DNA of 64,000 nt from Flavobacterium sufflavum (GTDB taxonomy: Bacteria; Bacteroidota; Bacteroidia; Flavobacteriales; Flavobacteriaceae), in NCBI RefSeq assembly GCF_004016525.1, contig NZ_SACJ01000001.1, positions 682,001 through 746,000 on the forward strand, read 5' to 3'. Each line of letters begins with the position of its first letter. Position 1 is the stretch's first letter. A model generated the notes under the pieces. It did not search any database. It had not been told where the DNA came from and saw only the letters and a program-made list of their open reading frames with translations. The position numbers were made by a program, and so were the translations under genes. Of this stretch, positions 42,677-51,969 are shown piece after piece.

Positions 42677-43981
42677 ATGCAAGTAACCAATCAAATGGGT
42701 GATGTTCATGAAGTACCAACAGAAAAGGGACAAGGAGGTTCCAATTATCTGTTGCCTTTTATTTTAATAACGAGTTTGTTTTTCCTTTGGGGAATGGCTC
42801 ATGGTTTTGATGGAATTTTGATTCCGCATTTAAGAAAAGCTTGTGAGTTAAATAATCGTCAATCGACATTAATAGATACAGCTGTGTTTTTAGCTTATTT
42901 TATTATGGCGATTCCTGCTGGAATGTTGATTAAGCGTTTTGGATATAAAAACAGTATTATTACTGGATTATTGGTGTTTGCTGCGGGTGCTTTTTTGTTT
43001 GTTCCAGCGGCTAATTCAAGAACTTATGAGTTGTTCTTGTTTGCCTTATTTGTAATTGGATGCGGACTGACTATTCTGGAAACAAGTGCCAATCCTTATG
43101 CAGCTATTCTAGGACCACCTGAATCTTCTTCAAAGCGTTTAAATTTGGCTGCTTCCTTTAACGGTTTGGCTGCTATGGCTGGGCCTGTTTTAGGTTCGAT
43201 GTTTATCCTTTCCGGAAAAAGTTTTACTCCAGCAGAAATGGCTGCTATGCCTCAAGCGGAAAAATTGTCGTATTTAGCGGGAGAAGCAGCTACAGTAAAA
43301 ATGCCTTATATTGTTCTAGGAAGTATACTGCTACTTATGGCTATTCTGTTTTATTTTATGCACCTGCCATCGATGAAACCAACTCATACAGAGGTTGAGG
43401 TAAAACCTGGTTTCTTTTCGGTTTTAAAATTTTCGCATTTGAGTTGGGCTGTTGTAGCACAATTTTTCTATGTAGGAGCACAGGTTTGTGTAACTAGTTT
43501 TTTTGTTAGAATTGCTGAACAAAGTGCTGGACTTGATGAAAAAACAGCAGGCTATTACCTTGGGATTTATGGAGCACTATTTATGTCAGGGCGATTCATT
43601 GGAACTTTCTTTTTGCGTTTTATAAAAGATTATGTTTTACTGTCCATTTACTGTGTGATGTGTGTTATTTTATGTGTTGTCGCTATTTATGCGAGCGGTA
43701 TTTATGTAATTTATGCATTAGGAGCTATCGGATTTTTTATGTCGATAATGTTCCCAACGATTTTCTCTCTTGGTTTAGTGGGATTAAAAAGCAATACCGA
43801 AACGGGTTCTTCCTGGCTGGTAATGTCTATCGTGGGAGGAGCTATCTTACCATACGGAATGGGAACTTTGATTGATATGAATCATGACGATATTCAGTCA
43901 GGTTATTTGATTCCGTTAGTGTGCTTTTTGATTATTCTTTACTTTGGTGTCTTTGGGCATAAGGTGAAAAAAGTAGCTTAG
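42677..43981 (+). CDS. FucP-like sugar:proton symporter (MFS)
   Basis: A 434-residue inner-membrane transporter with 12 helices, of the L-fucose permease group. Typical blocks are FFLWGMAHGFDGILIPHLRK in helix 1 with an acidic residue in the place of the FucP proton-coupling Asp, and TILETSANPYAAILGP with the conserved Glu. These proteins import fucose, galactose, glucose or related sugars. It is the last gene of the catabolic cluster and is followed by a strong terminator. It is a second importer besides the SSS symporter. Confidence 0.9.
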   Translation: MQVTNQMGDVHEVPTEKGQGGSNYLLPFILITSLFFLWGMAHGFDGILIPHLRKACELNNRQSTLIDTAVFLAYFIMAIPAGMLIKRFGYKNSIITGLLVFAAGAFLFVPAANSRTYELFLFALFVIGCGLTILETSANPYAAILGPPESSSKRLNLAASFNGLAAMAGPVLGSMFILSGKSFTPAEMAAMPQAEKLSYLAGEAATVKMPYIVLGSILLLMAILFYFMHLPSMKPTHTEVEVKPGFFSVLKFSHLSWAVVAQFFYVGAQVCVTSFFVRIAEQSAGLDEKTAGYYLGIYGALFMSGRFIGTFFLRFIKDYVLLSIYCVMCVILCVVAIYASGIYVIYALGAIGFFMSIMFPTIFSLGLVGLKSNTETGSSWLVMSIVGGAILPYGMGTLIDMNHDDIQSGYLIPLVCFLIILYFGVFGHKVKKVA

Positions 43982-44003
43982 TCACATTTTTTATAAAAAT
44001 AGC

Positions 44004-44041
44004 AAACCCCTCTTTTCTGGTTATTGGAAAGAGGGGTTTTT
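44004..44041. terminator. Terminator after the FucP-like gene
   Basis: AAACCCCTCTTTTC at 44004-44017 pairs with GAAAGAGGGGTTT at 44027-44039, followed by T residues. It lies between convergent genes. An almost identical hairpin is found at 61363-61400. Confidence 0.9.
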
Positions 44042-44061
44042 GAGTTATTGGATCAGGTTTT

Positions 44062-46578
44062 CTAATAATCAAAAATATGTTCAACTTCTGTTTTTCTACT
44101 TTTAGCTTGTTTTAGAAATGTCAGCAATTGTTTTACAGGCACTAAATATACCAATCTTTTGATTTTTCTATTTGTCACTACATTTGATTTATAGAGTAGT
44201 TTTGTGTTCTCGAAATTATTGTTTTGTGATTCATTAGATAAAATAGAAACAACTATTTCGTCATTGCCTCCAATTTCTAAAATTTCTATGTCTTTATGGC
44301 AAAGCTTTAATAAATTAGTAGTAAAAGAACCCCATCTAGGGATGCTTAATAGCTTTTTGTTTTTTTGTTCTTTAAGTATTTTGATGTCTGCCGTTGGTTG
44401 TATCTTTTCTTTTGTATCTGCCAATAAATAGATATTTGTTACTGGTGTTTCATAACTGTTTTTTGCTGCCCATTCTATAAGTTGTGCATAACCAGCTTTG
44501 AAAGCAAATTCAAATGTGAAGAATAGTTTTCTTTCTGTTTTTCGTAAAAAACTACTCTTAGTAGTGTCTGAGGTATTCCAGACTTTTTTAATCCATGGCA
44601 AGAATTTAAATTCATACCATGCCGTATTGTAAATAAAATCAGAATAGGCTCGTTGCGCTGCAATTATTGTTTTTTCATCATCTGAAATAGTATCGTTAGC
44701 AAACCAACTAAATATTCTGCCAATAGTATTCTCATATAATATTTTCGCAGTATATTCCATAGTTACACTTATGCCAATTACTTTTAGCATAGTGGTGTAT
44801 TCTTTGTTTTCGGGATAGGCGTCTGATACAAGTTTAATAGATCTATCATAAAGTTTCCAATATTCATCTATAGAAGCATAAAAAGGAAAATCAGAAGGAT
44901 TATTCCCTTTTTCAAGATAATCAGCATATTCTTTAGGATTAAAAACTAAATACCATTCGGGAACAGTGAGGACAGTTTGTTCTTCGTCTCTAAAATAGCC
45001 CTTTATGTTTTCTCTCTCTTTTTCTATTGTTTTTTGGTTGTCAGGGTTGTATTTATCCAGTAGCTTATTGTTAAATCGATTTAAAGAATCTAATTTGTTT
45101 TTTATTTCGAAGTATTTGTTCGAATTTGGAAATCCTTGATTGAATTGTTTAATAGAGGCATGAGGTTGATATGGAAGATACCATGAGCCATTTTCACTTA
45201 AGATGGCATTGGTCATTTCTATCGTCCATTTCTTTACTATGTTTTTTGAAGAAGCGTCAGTCCCTTGTTTATAGTAAATTACAAAAGCAAAAACTTCTTC
45301 TTTTGCCCATGATAAATAAGATTCTTTGTCTGGATAAGCATGTCGTAAAGAAACATTGATAATGTTTACATTATATTTATTGAAAATTGTTTTCATCTTT
45401 GGAATAAACGATTGTATGTTTTTAACAGGAATGAAGTATTCTTGTAATACATACGTTTGTTCTTCTCGTGAGGCTGGCTCTAATTCAAAAACATCATAAC
45501 TAGCTTCTTTATTTCTCCAAACAACTTTTTCTTTACTATAGATAATAGGGTCAACTATTTTACGTCTCATCCATTTGCCAAAATTTCCCCATGAGATTAT
45601 TTGGATTAATTTAGGTTCGAGCCAATAATTTTGATTTTCAGGAGTTACTCTGGTTGTGTCTGTTAATTCTTTGTTTGTTTTTACCCATGATACGTTGTTT
45701 ATTACATCGTAATTTGGAGGGTATAAATCACCATTTTGAAATACAACATTTTTGTTATTTCTAATATTTTTATCAAAAAAATCATTGTAGTTTTCTACTT
45801 TGACTAGTTTGGTTTGGCGTTCCACCTTTACATTGTCTTCTAATTGTAGTGTTGCTTCTACAATAACACCAATGCCTCCGTAACCACCAATGACAGCATT
45901 AAATACATCTGTATTTGCTTTTCTGTTAGCGGTTATTATTTTACCTGAAGCTGTTATTATTTTTAATTGTATTACGGAAGATATAATAGGTCCATGTCCA
46001 ATATACCGACCATGACAATTTACAGATATAGATCCTCCAACAGTAAAGTTGGCGTAAGTTTGCATGATTTTTATTGATAGATTGTAAGGATCAATCTTTT
46101 TTTGTAAATCTCTCCAAACAATGCCTGGCTGAACCGTAACCTGTTTTTTTTGTAAGTCTATGTTTAGCACTTTGTTGAATTGACGCATATCAATATGCAA
46201 ACTATTTTCATAACCTATCTGGCCACCCATACTGTAGCGTCCTCCTCCTATAGAAATTGGGCCGGTAGTTGATTGAATAGCTTGTATTATTTCTTTGACT
46301 GAATGCGGTTGTATTTCCTTATCAATCTGGATAGGGTTAATTGTTGTTACATCATTTATACACTTGTTTGGCAGTTTTTCATTGAAGCTTGAATCACCAG
46401 ATATTTTTATAAGGATAACAACCAAAAGTAAATAAGCAATAAAACTATAAAAAGGAAGTGCGTATCGTTTTTTCTTGTGTATAAATTGTATGCTTTTTTT
46501 AAAAATAGAGAAGCTGAGTTTGAGAAGATGCAATAGTTTAAAAATAAGGAATTTAATTCCGTTTTTTATCTTTTTCAT
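44062..46578 (-). CDS. Membrane-anchored FAD-linked oxidase with a C-terminal domain of unknown function
   Basis: An 838-residue protein. A very basic N-terminus and one membrane helix (about residues 40-60, YSFIAYLLLVVILIKI) point to an anchored protein facing the periplasm. Residues about 75-260 are an FAD_binding_4 (VAO-type) domain with ISIGGGRYSMGGQIGY and YANFTVGGSISVNCHGRYIG; the His that often carries covalent FAD is replaced by Tyr (RYS). The substrate part runs to about residue 510 and resembles lactone oxidases or FAD reductases of the DHCR24 type. About 300 further residues (from REEN...VPEWYLVFNPKEY) match nothing I know. It follows the methyltransferase gene after 13 bp. Confidence 0.8.
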   Translation of the reverse strand: MKKIKNGIKFLIFKLLHLLKLSFSIFKKSIQFIHKKKRYALPFYSFIAYLLLVVILIKISGDSSFNEKLPNKCINDVTTINPIQIDKEIQPHSVKEIIQAIQSTTGPISIGGGRYSMGGQIGYENSLHIDMRQFNKVLNIDLQKKQVTVQPGIVWRDLQKKIDPYNLSIKIMQTYANFTVGGSISVNCHGRYIGHGPIISSVIQLKIITASGKIITANRKANTDVFNAVIGGYGGIGVIVEATLQLEDNVKVERQTKLVKVENYNDFFDKNIRNNKNVVFQNGDLYPPNYDVINNVSWVKTNKELTDTTRVTPENQNYWLEPKLIQIISWGNFGKWMRRKIVDPIIYSKEKVVWRNKEASYDVFELEPASREEQTYVLQEYFIPVKNIQSFIPKMKTIFNKYNVNIINVSLRHAYPDKESYLSWAKEEVFAFVIYYKQGTDASSKNIVKKWTIEMTNAILSENGSWYLPYQPHASIKQFNQGFPNSNKYFEIKNKLDSLNRFNNKLLDKYNPDNQKTIEKERENIKGYFRDEEQTVLTVPEWYLVFNPKEYADYLEKGNNPSDFPFYASIDEYWKLYDRSIKLVSDAYPENKEYTTMLKVIGISVTMEYTAKILYENTIGRIFSWFANDTISDDEKTIIAAQRAYSDFIYNTAWYEFKFLPWIKKVWNTSDTTKSSFLRKTERKLFFTFEFAFKAGYAQLIEWAAKNSYETPVTNIYLLADTKEKIQPTADIKILKEQKNKKLLSIPRWGSFTTNLLKLCHKDIEILEIGGNDEIVVSILSNESQNNNFENTKLLYKSNVVTNRKIKRLVYLVPVKQLLTFLKQAKSRKTEVEHIFDY

Positions 46579-46591
46579 TGGAAGGAATTAA

Positions 46592-47533
46592 TTATATTTT
46601 AGTGAACAGCATTAATGCATTTTTGGTAGGGTCTCCTTCTTGAAAAATGGTTCGTTTATCAAATTTGAATCCTATTTTTTCAACAAAAGGACAAATGAAA
46701 TCTAATGAATAAAAGTTTCGTATTTCATTACTATTGTATTCCCATGTTTGTTTAGTTCCCATGTTAAATACATCATGTGCTAAAGCAACTAATGTTTTTT
46801 GATCTTCTGTATTACAGTCGTGGTCCCGTAAAATTAATTTTCCACCAACGCGAAGCGTATCTCGTATGGATGAAATAAAAGGAATACGTAAATCGATTGG
46901 GCAATGATGGAAACCAATATATATTGTTACTAAATCCAAACTGTTTTTAGGGATTAATTTTGAATATTTTGTGTGATAGTTTGTTAAAGGGATATATTTT
47001 GCTCCAATAGATATTTGTCCTCGATCTATCATTTCAGTAAGAGAATGACCTGGTTCTTTACCATCAGCATAATATCGTTCTCCTTTAATTGTACATTGTT
47101 CTTCTAAATAATCCAGATATCTGCCAGAGGAACCAATTTCTAAATAACCATTGAAAACAGAGCCTTTACCAAGTAACGTCACAGTTTGTTTTGCCATTTC
47201 CTCCTTTTGTTTGAAAAGTGATGGCAGCTGATGACTGAAAGCACTATTAAATGGAGTAATTTCTCCCAGTTTAGATTGGGTTTCAATATAAATGTCTTTA
47301 TCATTATTTTTTTGAATAGTTACTTTTGTAATAAGTTGGTGTATATCATTTTCTGGAAATAAATTGAAAACATTTTTTAAGAATTTAAAAAATTCATTTT
47401 TCATCAACTTGTTGGAATAAATTCTTTTGAAGTTGCTTTTTGTTTCTAAAAGAAAATTAACCGTATTGTTTGGGAATGCTAATAATGGTACACTGAAAAG
47501 TAGTAGAGATTTAATAAAATGCTTTCTTTCCAT
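46592..47533 (-). CDS. Methyltransferase-fold protein with an export-type N-terminus
   Basis: A 313-residue protein. The first 22 residues (MERKHFIKSLLLFSVPLLAF) look like a signal peptide, with RKxFIK close to the Tat motif RRxFLK. The core has class I SAM methyltransferase signs: YLEIGSSGRYLDYLEE (motif I, E/DxGxxxG), DLVTIYIGFHHCP, and LRVGGKLILRDHD (post-motif). SAM is normally cytoplasmic, so an exported methyltransferase is odd; Tat export of a folded, ligand-loaded protein, or a changed function, would explain it. It is the first gene of a pair with the FAD oxidase on the minus strand. Confidence 0.72.
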   Translation of the reverse strand: MERKHFIKSLLLFSVPLLAFPNNTVNFLLETKSNFKRIYSNKLMKNEFFKFLKNVFNLFPENDIHQLITKVTIQKNNDKDIYIETQSKLGEITPFNSAFSHQLPSLFKQKEEMAKQTVTLLGKGSVFNGYLEIGSSGRYLDYLEEQCTIKGERYYADGKEPGHSLTEMIDRGQISIGAKYIPLTNYHTKYSKLIPKNSLDLVTIYIGFHHCPIDLRIPFISSIRDTLRVGGKLILRDHDCNTEDQKTLVALAHDVFNMGTKQTWEYNSNEIRNFYSLDFICPFVEKIGFKFDKRTIFQEGDPTKNALMLFTKI

Positions 47534-47688
47534 AATCTGTTTAAATTTTCCACTAATATAATATTATTTAGTTAAGAAAGACAATACTTACTTTTAGCAA
47601 TGCAAAACAGCTCTTAAAAATAACTCAATTCCTTATTTTGATTTACAATTAGAAAGTAGCTACTTTTATAAATTCTAATACCGCCATT

Positions 47689-50600
47689 GTGAAAATATTT
47701 TTAAACTTCTTTATCGTATTTTTTTTAGGGATATCAAATTGTCTTTCCCAGTCGCAGGTTGTTTTTAAAAAAATCAATCAATCGACCGGATTGTCTAATG
47801 GTAGAATTACCAGTATGACTAAAGAAAAGGATGGATTTGTCTGGATAGGGACTAATAATGGACTCAATCGATATGATGGTTTGGGGATTAAAGTGTATGA
47901 CAAGAGAAACAGCACTATTGGCTCTAATGATATTTCGGATATTTTAATTGACAGTAAAAATAGAATTTGGATTACCACGCTTGGAGGAGGATTGAACTAT
48001 TATAATCCTCTAAATGATACTTTCCAAATATTTAAAAATAACCCCAACAATCCTAAATCATTACTGTCTAATAATGTTAGTACGTTGATTGAAGATTCAA
48101 AAGGACTTATTTGGCTTGGGACAGAAAAAGGATTGTGCTGTTTTAATCCTGTGAACAAACAATTTGTCTCTTATACAAATCAGTTCAGTAACAGTCAAAC
48201 CAAAAAAAGCAATAGTATCACCAGTATTTATGAAGATAAAAACAGGGATTTATGGATAGGTACTTTTGGGAATGGTTTGTTTTTATTTGACAGAACTGAA
48301 AAAAAGTTCCATCAAATTAAATCGGAACAAATACAAGTTTCGGATTTCATAAACGTGATTTCGCCTTTAGATCCTGACAGAATTCTTATAGGAACCAGTG
48401 GTAGTGGTTTGTTGATGTTTGATTTGGCTACACACAAGTTCTCTGATTTTTTAAAGGAAAATCTAGCCTTAAAACAGGAAATAAATATTGTCCGTTCTAT
48501 AGAGTTAGATAGTAAAAATAATTTATGGATTGGTACTGATGGTAATGGTCTTCTTGAAGTGGAGTATCCTAATACCAATCATCCAGTAATTCACAACTAT
48601 TTGTATAATTCACAATTAGAAACCTCGCTTTCAGGAAATGCCATTTATACCATAATGGATGATAACGATTCAAATATCTGGATAGGTACGGCATGGAATG
48701 GTATTAGCGTTTTGGATAAAAAAAACAGGAGTGAATTGTTATTCAGTGATATTGTAGGTTTAAATCCGTCGCCGGTACTTTCAATATACAAGAGTAATCA
48801 GGAATTATATCTGGGATTGGATGGCGAAGGAATGACCGTGTTTAACACAGCCACTAATAAAGTTAAATATTACAACGAAAAGAATCATAATTCAGGTATC
48901 AAAGGGAATTACATTCAGAAAATAACAGAAACTAAAGATGGTACATTATGGTTAGGGACTTTTAAAAACGGACTGGTTAAGTTCAATAAAAAAACCGGTC
49001 AATTTACACAGTACAAGCATGAGTTTAAAAATAAAAGTTCCATAAGTTATGATGATGTAAGAGATATTATTGAGGATAAAAACCATAATTTATGGATAGC
49101 TACCTGGGGAGGAGGTTTGAATTATTTTAATACTAAAACAGAGCAATTCATTAGTTATAGAGAAAGTGCCAATAATAACAAAACCGTAAACAATGACAAC
49201 CTGATTGATATGGTTCCCGATGGAGATAAAATCTGGATTGCTACTTTTGGAGGCGGCTTAAATTTATTCGATACTGAAAAAGGACTTTTTCGCTATTACA
49301 AATACAAAGATTCCGACCCAAACACTATTAGTAACAACAATATATTCTCCTTATGTAAGGATTCCAAAGGCTATTTATGGATTGGTACTGCCGGTGGCGG
49401 TATTAACAGAATGAATTTAAAAACCAATCGGATTGAACGTTTTGAGAAAAATGATAACATAAAATACCAAACCGTAACAGGGATTATCGAAGATGACAAT
49501 AATACCATTTGGTTCAGTACAAAACAAGGTATTATAAACTACAGTTATTTTACCAATAGGTTTAATATGTTGTCTAAATTGTCATCTGAATTTCATATCA
49601 ATTCTATTTTTAAGGATGAAAAAGGATGGATTTATTTTGGAGGAATTGACGGGGTTGTTAAGGTCAATCCAAAAACAATAGAAGTAGACAGTAAGCCACC
49701 AAAGGTAAAGCTGACTAATTTTAAATTATTTAATAAGGAAGTCGCTATTGAAAAAAATGGGATTCTAACAAAAAACATTGCCTTCACAGACGAAATTACT
49801 CTTGATCACAATCAGAATGTATTGACTTTTGAATTTTCGGCATTACAATTTCCTTTTTCTAATAGTTGTGGGTATGCCATTAAAATGGAGAATTTTGATG
49901 AAGACTGGCGTGATATTGGAAAAGACAGAACAGCAACTTATACTAACTTGTCTCCGGGAGAATACATTTTCAAAGTAAAAAGTAAAGAAAATGGCGGGCA
50001 ATGGGGAAAAGAATACGCTTCGGTAAAAATTCATATTTTAAGACCCTATTGGTTTCAATGGTGGGCTTTTTTAATTTATGGTATCGTACTGGTGTTTTTG
50101 TTTTATCTGTTCAGAAAGTATACCATTGCATGGGAACGTTTGAAAGCCAATCTTGAGTTTGAGAAATTGACTCATGAAAAGGATAATGAGTTGTATATGT
50201 TGAAACAGCAGTTTTTTACTAATATATCCCATGAAATCAGAACTCCGGTAACCTTAATTTTAAGTTCTATAAACAGGTTATTTGATAAGGGCGAAATGCT
50301 CGAAAGCAAACAAATAAAATCGGCACATACTATTAGAAAGAACAGTAATTTATTGCTTCAATTGGTAAATGAGCTTTTGGATATCAGAAAGCTGGAAGCT
50401 AATGATATCAGTTTAAAAATTACCGAAGGTGATTTTGTTTCTTATTGCAAAGAGATTTTTTTGTCCTTTTCGGAAATTGCTTCCGATCGTGATATCGACT
50501 ATACTTTTCATTCTGAAAAACCTAAAATAGAGCTGTGGTTTGATAAAAATCAATTTGAAAAAGTACTCTATAATTTGCTTACCAATGCTTTTAAATTCAC

Positions 50601-51732
50601 TAAAAACGGTGGAGCCATCAGTGTTGAAATTGAAATGGATAATGATGCTGTTTATTTAATAGTGAAAGATAGCGGTATAGGAATGTCAGAATCACACATG
50701 AGTAAAATATTCAATCGCTTTTATCAGATTAAAAATGCAGAAACCGATGAAAAATCAGGATTTGGTTTGGGTTTATCTATTGCAAAAGAAATTATAGAAC
50801 TCCATAAGGGAACAATTGATGTTAAAAGTGAGAAAAATAAAGGAAGTGTTTTTGAAGTAAAATTGCTAAAATCCAATGCTCATTTTTATGATGTTGAAAT
50901 TGAAAAAGATGATGTTTCAAGCAATCAGGAATCAAAAACGATTAAGCAATTAAAGCAAAAAATAGAAAAAAACGAAGTTAAAAAAGAAACGATTCTAATT
51001 GTCGAGGACAATATAGAGATTCAGGAATCTTTGAAAGAAATATTGAGTAATGACTTTGAGATACTTCAGGCTTATAATGGTGAAGAGGGTTTAAAAATTG
51101 CAATTGACGAGTTTCCAAACTTAATAATAAGTGATGTTATGATGCCTGTTATGGACGGTATTGAATTTGTCAAAAAATTGAAATTAAATACATTCACCAG
51201 TCATATTCCAATCATTATTCTAACGGCAAGAACTACCTTAAAAAACACCATGGAAGGCTATGAAACAGGAGCCGATGATTATATAGCTAAACCCTTTGAT
51301 GAGGAGTTGTTAAAAGCAAGAATCACTAATTTGCTTAACAATAGAAGATTAATAAGGGAAAAAATCATAAATGATAATCTTTTAAATCCAAGAGAATTAG
51401 CTATCAGTTCCCCAGATCAACTTTTCTTAGAAAGACTGTATAAAAGTCTGGAACCTAATTTAGAATCCAATAATCTGAAAGCTGAGATCGTTGCCAAAGA
51501 AATTGGGATGAGCCATTCGGTAATGTATAAAAAGATAAAAGCATTAACAGGACTCTCGTATGTTGAATTTATCCGTGACTATAGATTGTCTATTGCTAAA
51601 CAGCTTATACAGGATTTAGGATATTCTGTTTCTGAGGCTTGTTATAAAGTAGGCTATTCAGATCGAAAATATTTCAGTAAATTATTCAAAGAAAAGTTTA
51701 AAAAGAACCCTTCCGAATTCTTAAAATCATAA
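47689..51732 (+). CDS. Hybrid two-component sensor-regulator (HTCS) of the pectin PUL
   Basis: A 1347-residue one-protein signalling system starting at GTG. It has a signal peptide (KIFLNFFIVFFLGISNCLS), a periplasmic double beta-propeller with many WIGTxxNGLxxxD-type repeats, a Y_Y_Y domain, a membrane helix (about 790-812), a HisKA/HATPase kinase (phospho-acceptor His848 in ISHEIRTP; FGLGLSIAKEI), a receiver domain with phospho-acceptor Asp1149 in ISDVMMPVMDG, and a C-terminal AraC-type HTH (KEIGMSHSVMYKKIKAL). HTCS proteins bind oligosaccharides in the periplasm and activate the neighbouring PUL. The susC-like gene starts 237 bp downstream, so it is the likely target. Confidence 0.95.
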   Translation: MKIFLNFFIVFFLGISNCLSQSQVVFKKINQSTGLSNGRITSMTKEKDGFVWIGTNNGLNRYDGLGIKVYDKRNSTIGSNDISDILIDSKNRIWITTLGGGLNYYNPLNDTFQIFKNNPNNPKSLLSNNVSTLIEDSKGLIWLGTEKGLCCFNPVNKQFVSYTNQFSNSQTKKSNSITSIYEDKNRDLWIGTFGNGLFLFDRTEKKFHQIKSEQIQVSDFINVISPLDPDRILIGTSGSGLLMFDLATHKFSDFLKENLALKQEINIVRSIELDSKNNLWIGTDGNGLLEVEYPNTNHPVIHNYLYNSQLETSLSGNAIYTIMDDNDSNIWIGTAWNGISVLDKKNRSELLFSDIVGLNPSPVLSIYKSNQELYLGLDGEGMTVFNTATNKVKYYNEKNHNSGIKGNYIQKITETKDGTLWLGTFKNGLVKFNKKTGQFTQYKHEFKNKSSISYDDVRDIIEDKNHNLWIATWGGGLNYFNTKTEQFISYRESANNNKTVNNDNLIDMVPDGDKIWIATFGGGLNLFDTEKGLFRYYKYKDSDPNTISNNNIFSLCKDSKGYLWIGTAGGGINRMNLKTNRIERFEKNDNIKYQTVTGIIEDDNNTIWFSTKQGIINYSYFTNRFNMLSKLSSEFHINSIFKDEKGWIYFGGIDGVVKVNPKTIEVDSKPPKVKLTNFKLFNKEVAIEKNGILTKNIAFTDEITLDHNQNVLTFEFSALQFPFSNSCGYAIKMENFDEDWRDIGKDRTATYTNLSPGEYIFKVKSKENGGQWGKEYASVKIHILRPYWFQWWAFLIYGIVLVFLFYLFRKYTIAWERLKANLEFEKLTHEKDNELYMLKQQFFTNISHEIRTPVTLILSSINRLFDKGEMLESKQIKSAHTIRKNSNLLLQLVNELLDIRKLEANDISLKITEGDFVSYCKEIFLSFSEIASDRDIDYTFHSEKPKIELWFDKNQFEKVLYNLLTNAFKFTKNGGAISVEIEMDNDAVYLIVKDSGIGMSESHMSKIFNRFYQIKNAETDEKSGFGLGLSIAKEIIELHKGTIDVKSEKNKGSVFEVKLLKSNAHFYDVEIEKDDVSSNQESKTIKQLKQKIEKNEVKKETILIVEDNIEIQESLKEILSNDFEILQAYNGEEGLKIAIDEFPNLIISDVMMPVMDGIEFVKKLKLNTFTSHIPIIILTARTTLKNTMEGYETGADDYIAKPFDEELLKARITNLLNNRRLIREKIINDNLLNPRELAISSPDQLFLERLYKSLEPNLESNNLKAEIVAKEIGMSHSVMYKKIKALTGLSYVEFIRDYRLSIAKQLIQDLGYSVSEACYKVGYSDRKYFSKLFKEKFKKNPSEFLKS

Positions 51733-51969
51733 AGTCTTTTTTTAAGTTATATGTAATTTATTTGAATATTTTTTTTGTATTTGATTAAAATTCAGTGCTT
51801 TTTGCGTAAAGCAACGAATTCTTCACCCCAAATCAATGAAACTGACCCACATCAAAACTTGTAGAATCAAGGTACTTGCACCTATCAATTTAGTATGTAT
51901 GATTTTCAGTGAGGATAAAAAGATTTACATATTAAAACGAAACTAACAAACTAACTTAAAAAATTATTT

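Noticed and set aside
34308..43981. A plain L-fucose utilisation operon
   Set aside because: A fucose-isomerase-like protein and a FucP-like transporter are present, but fuculokinase and fuculose-phosphate aldolase are missing and CoA-transferases do not belong to that pathway.
46592..47533. Frameshifted or fused gene explaining the signal-like start of the methyltransferase
   Set aside because: The frame is continuous and the hydrophobic start is directly joined to the core without any sign of a break; no better internal start that keeps the whole core stands out.
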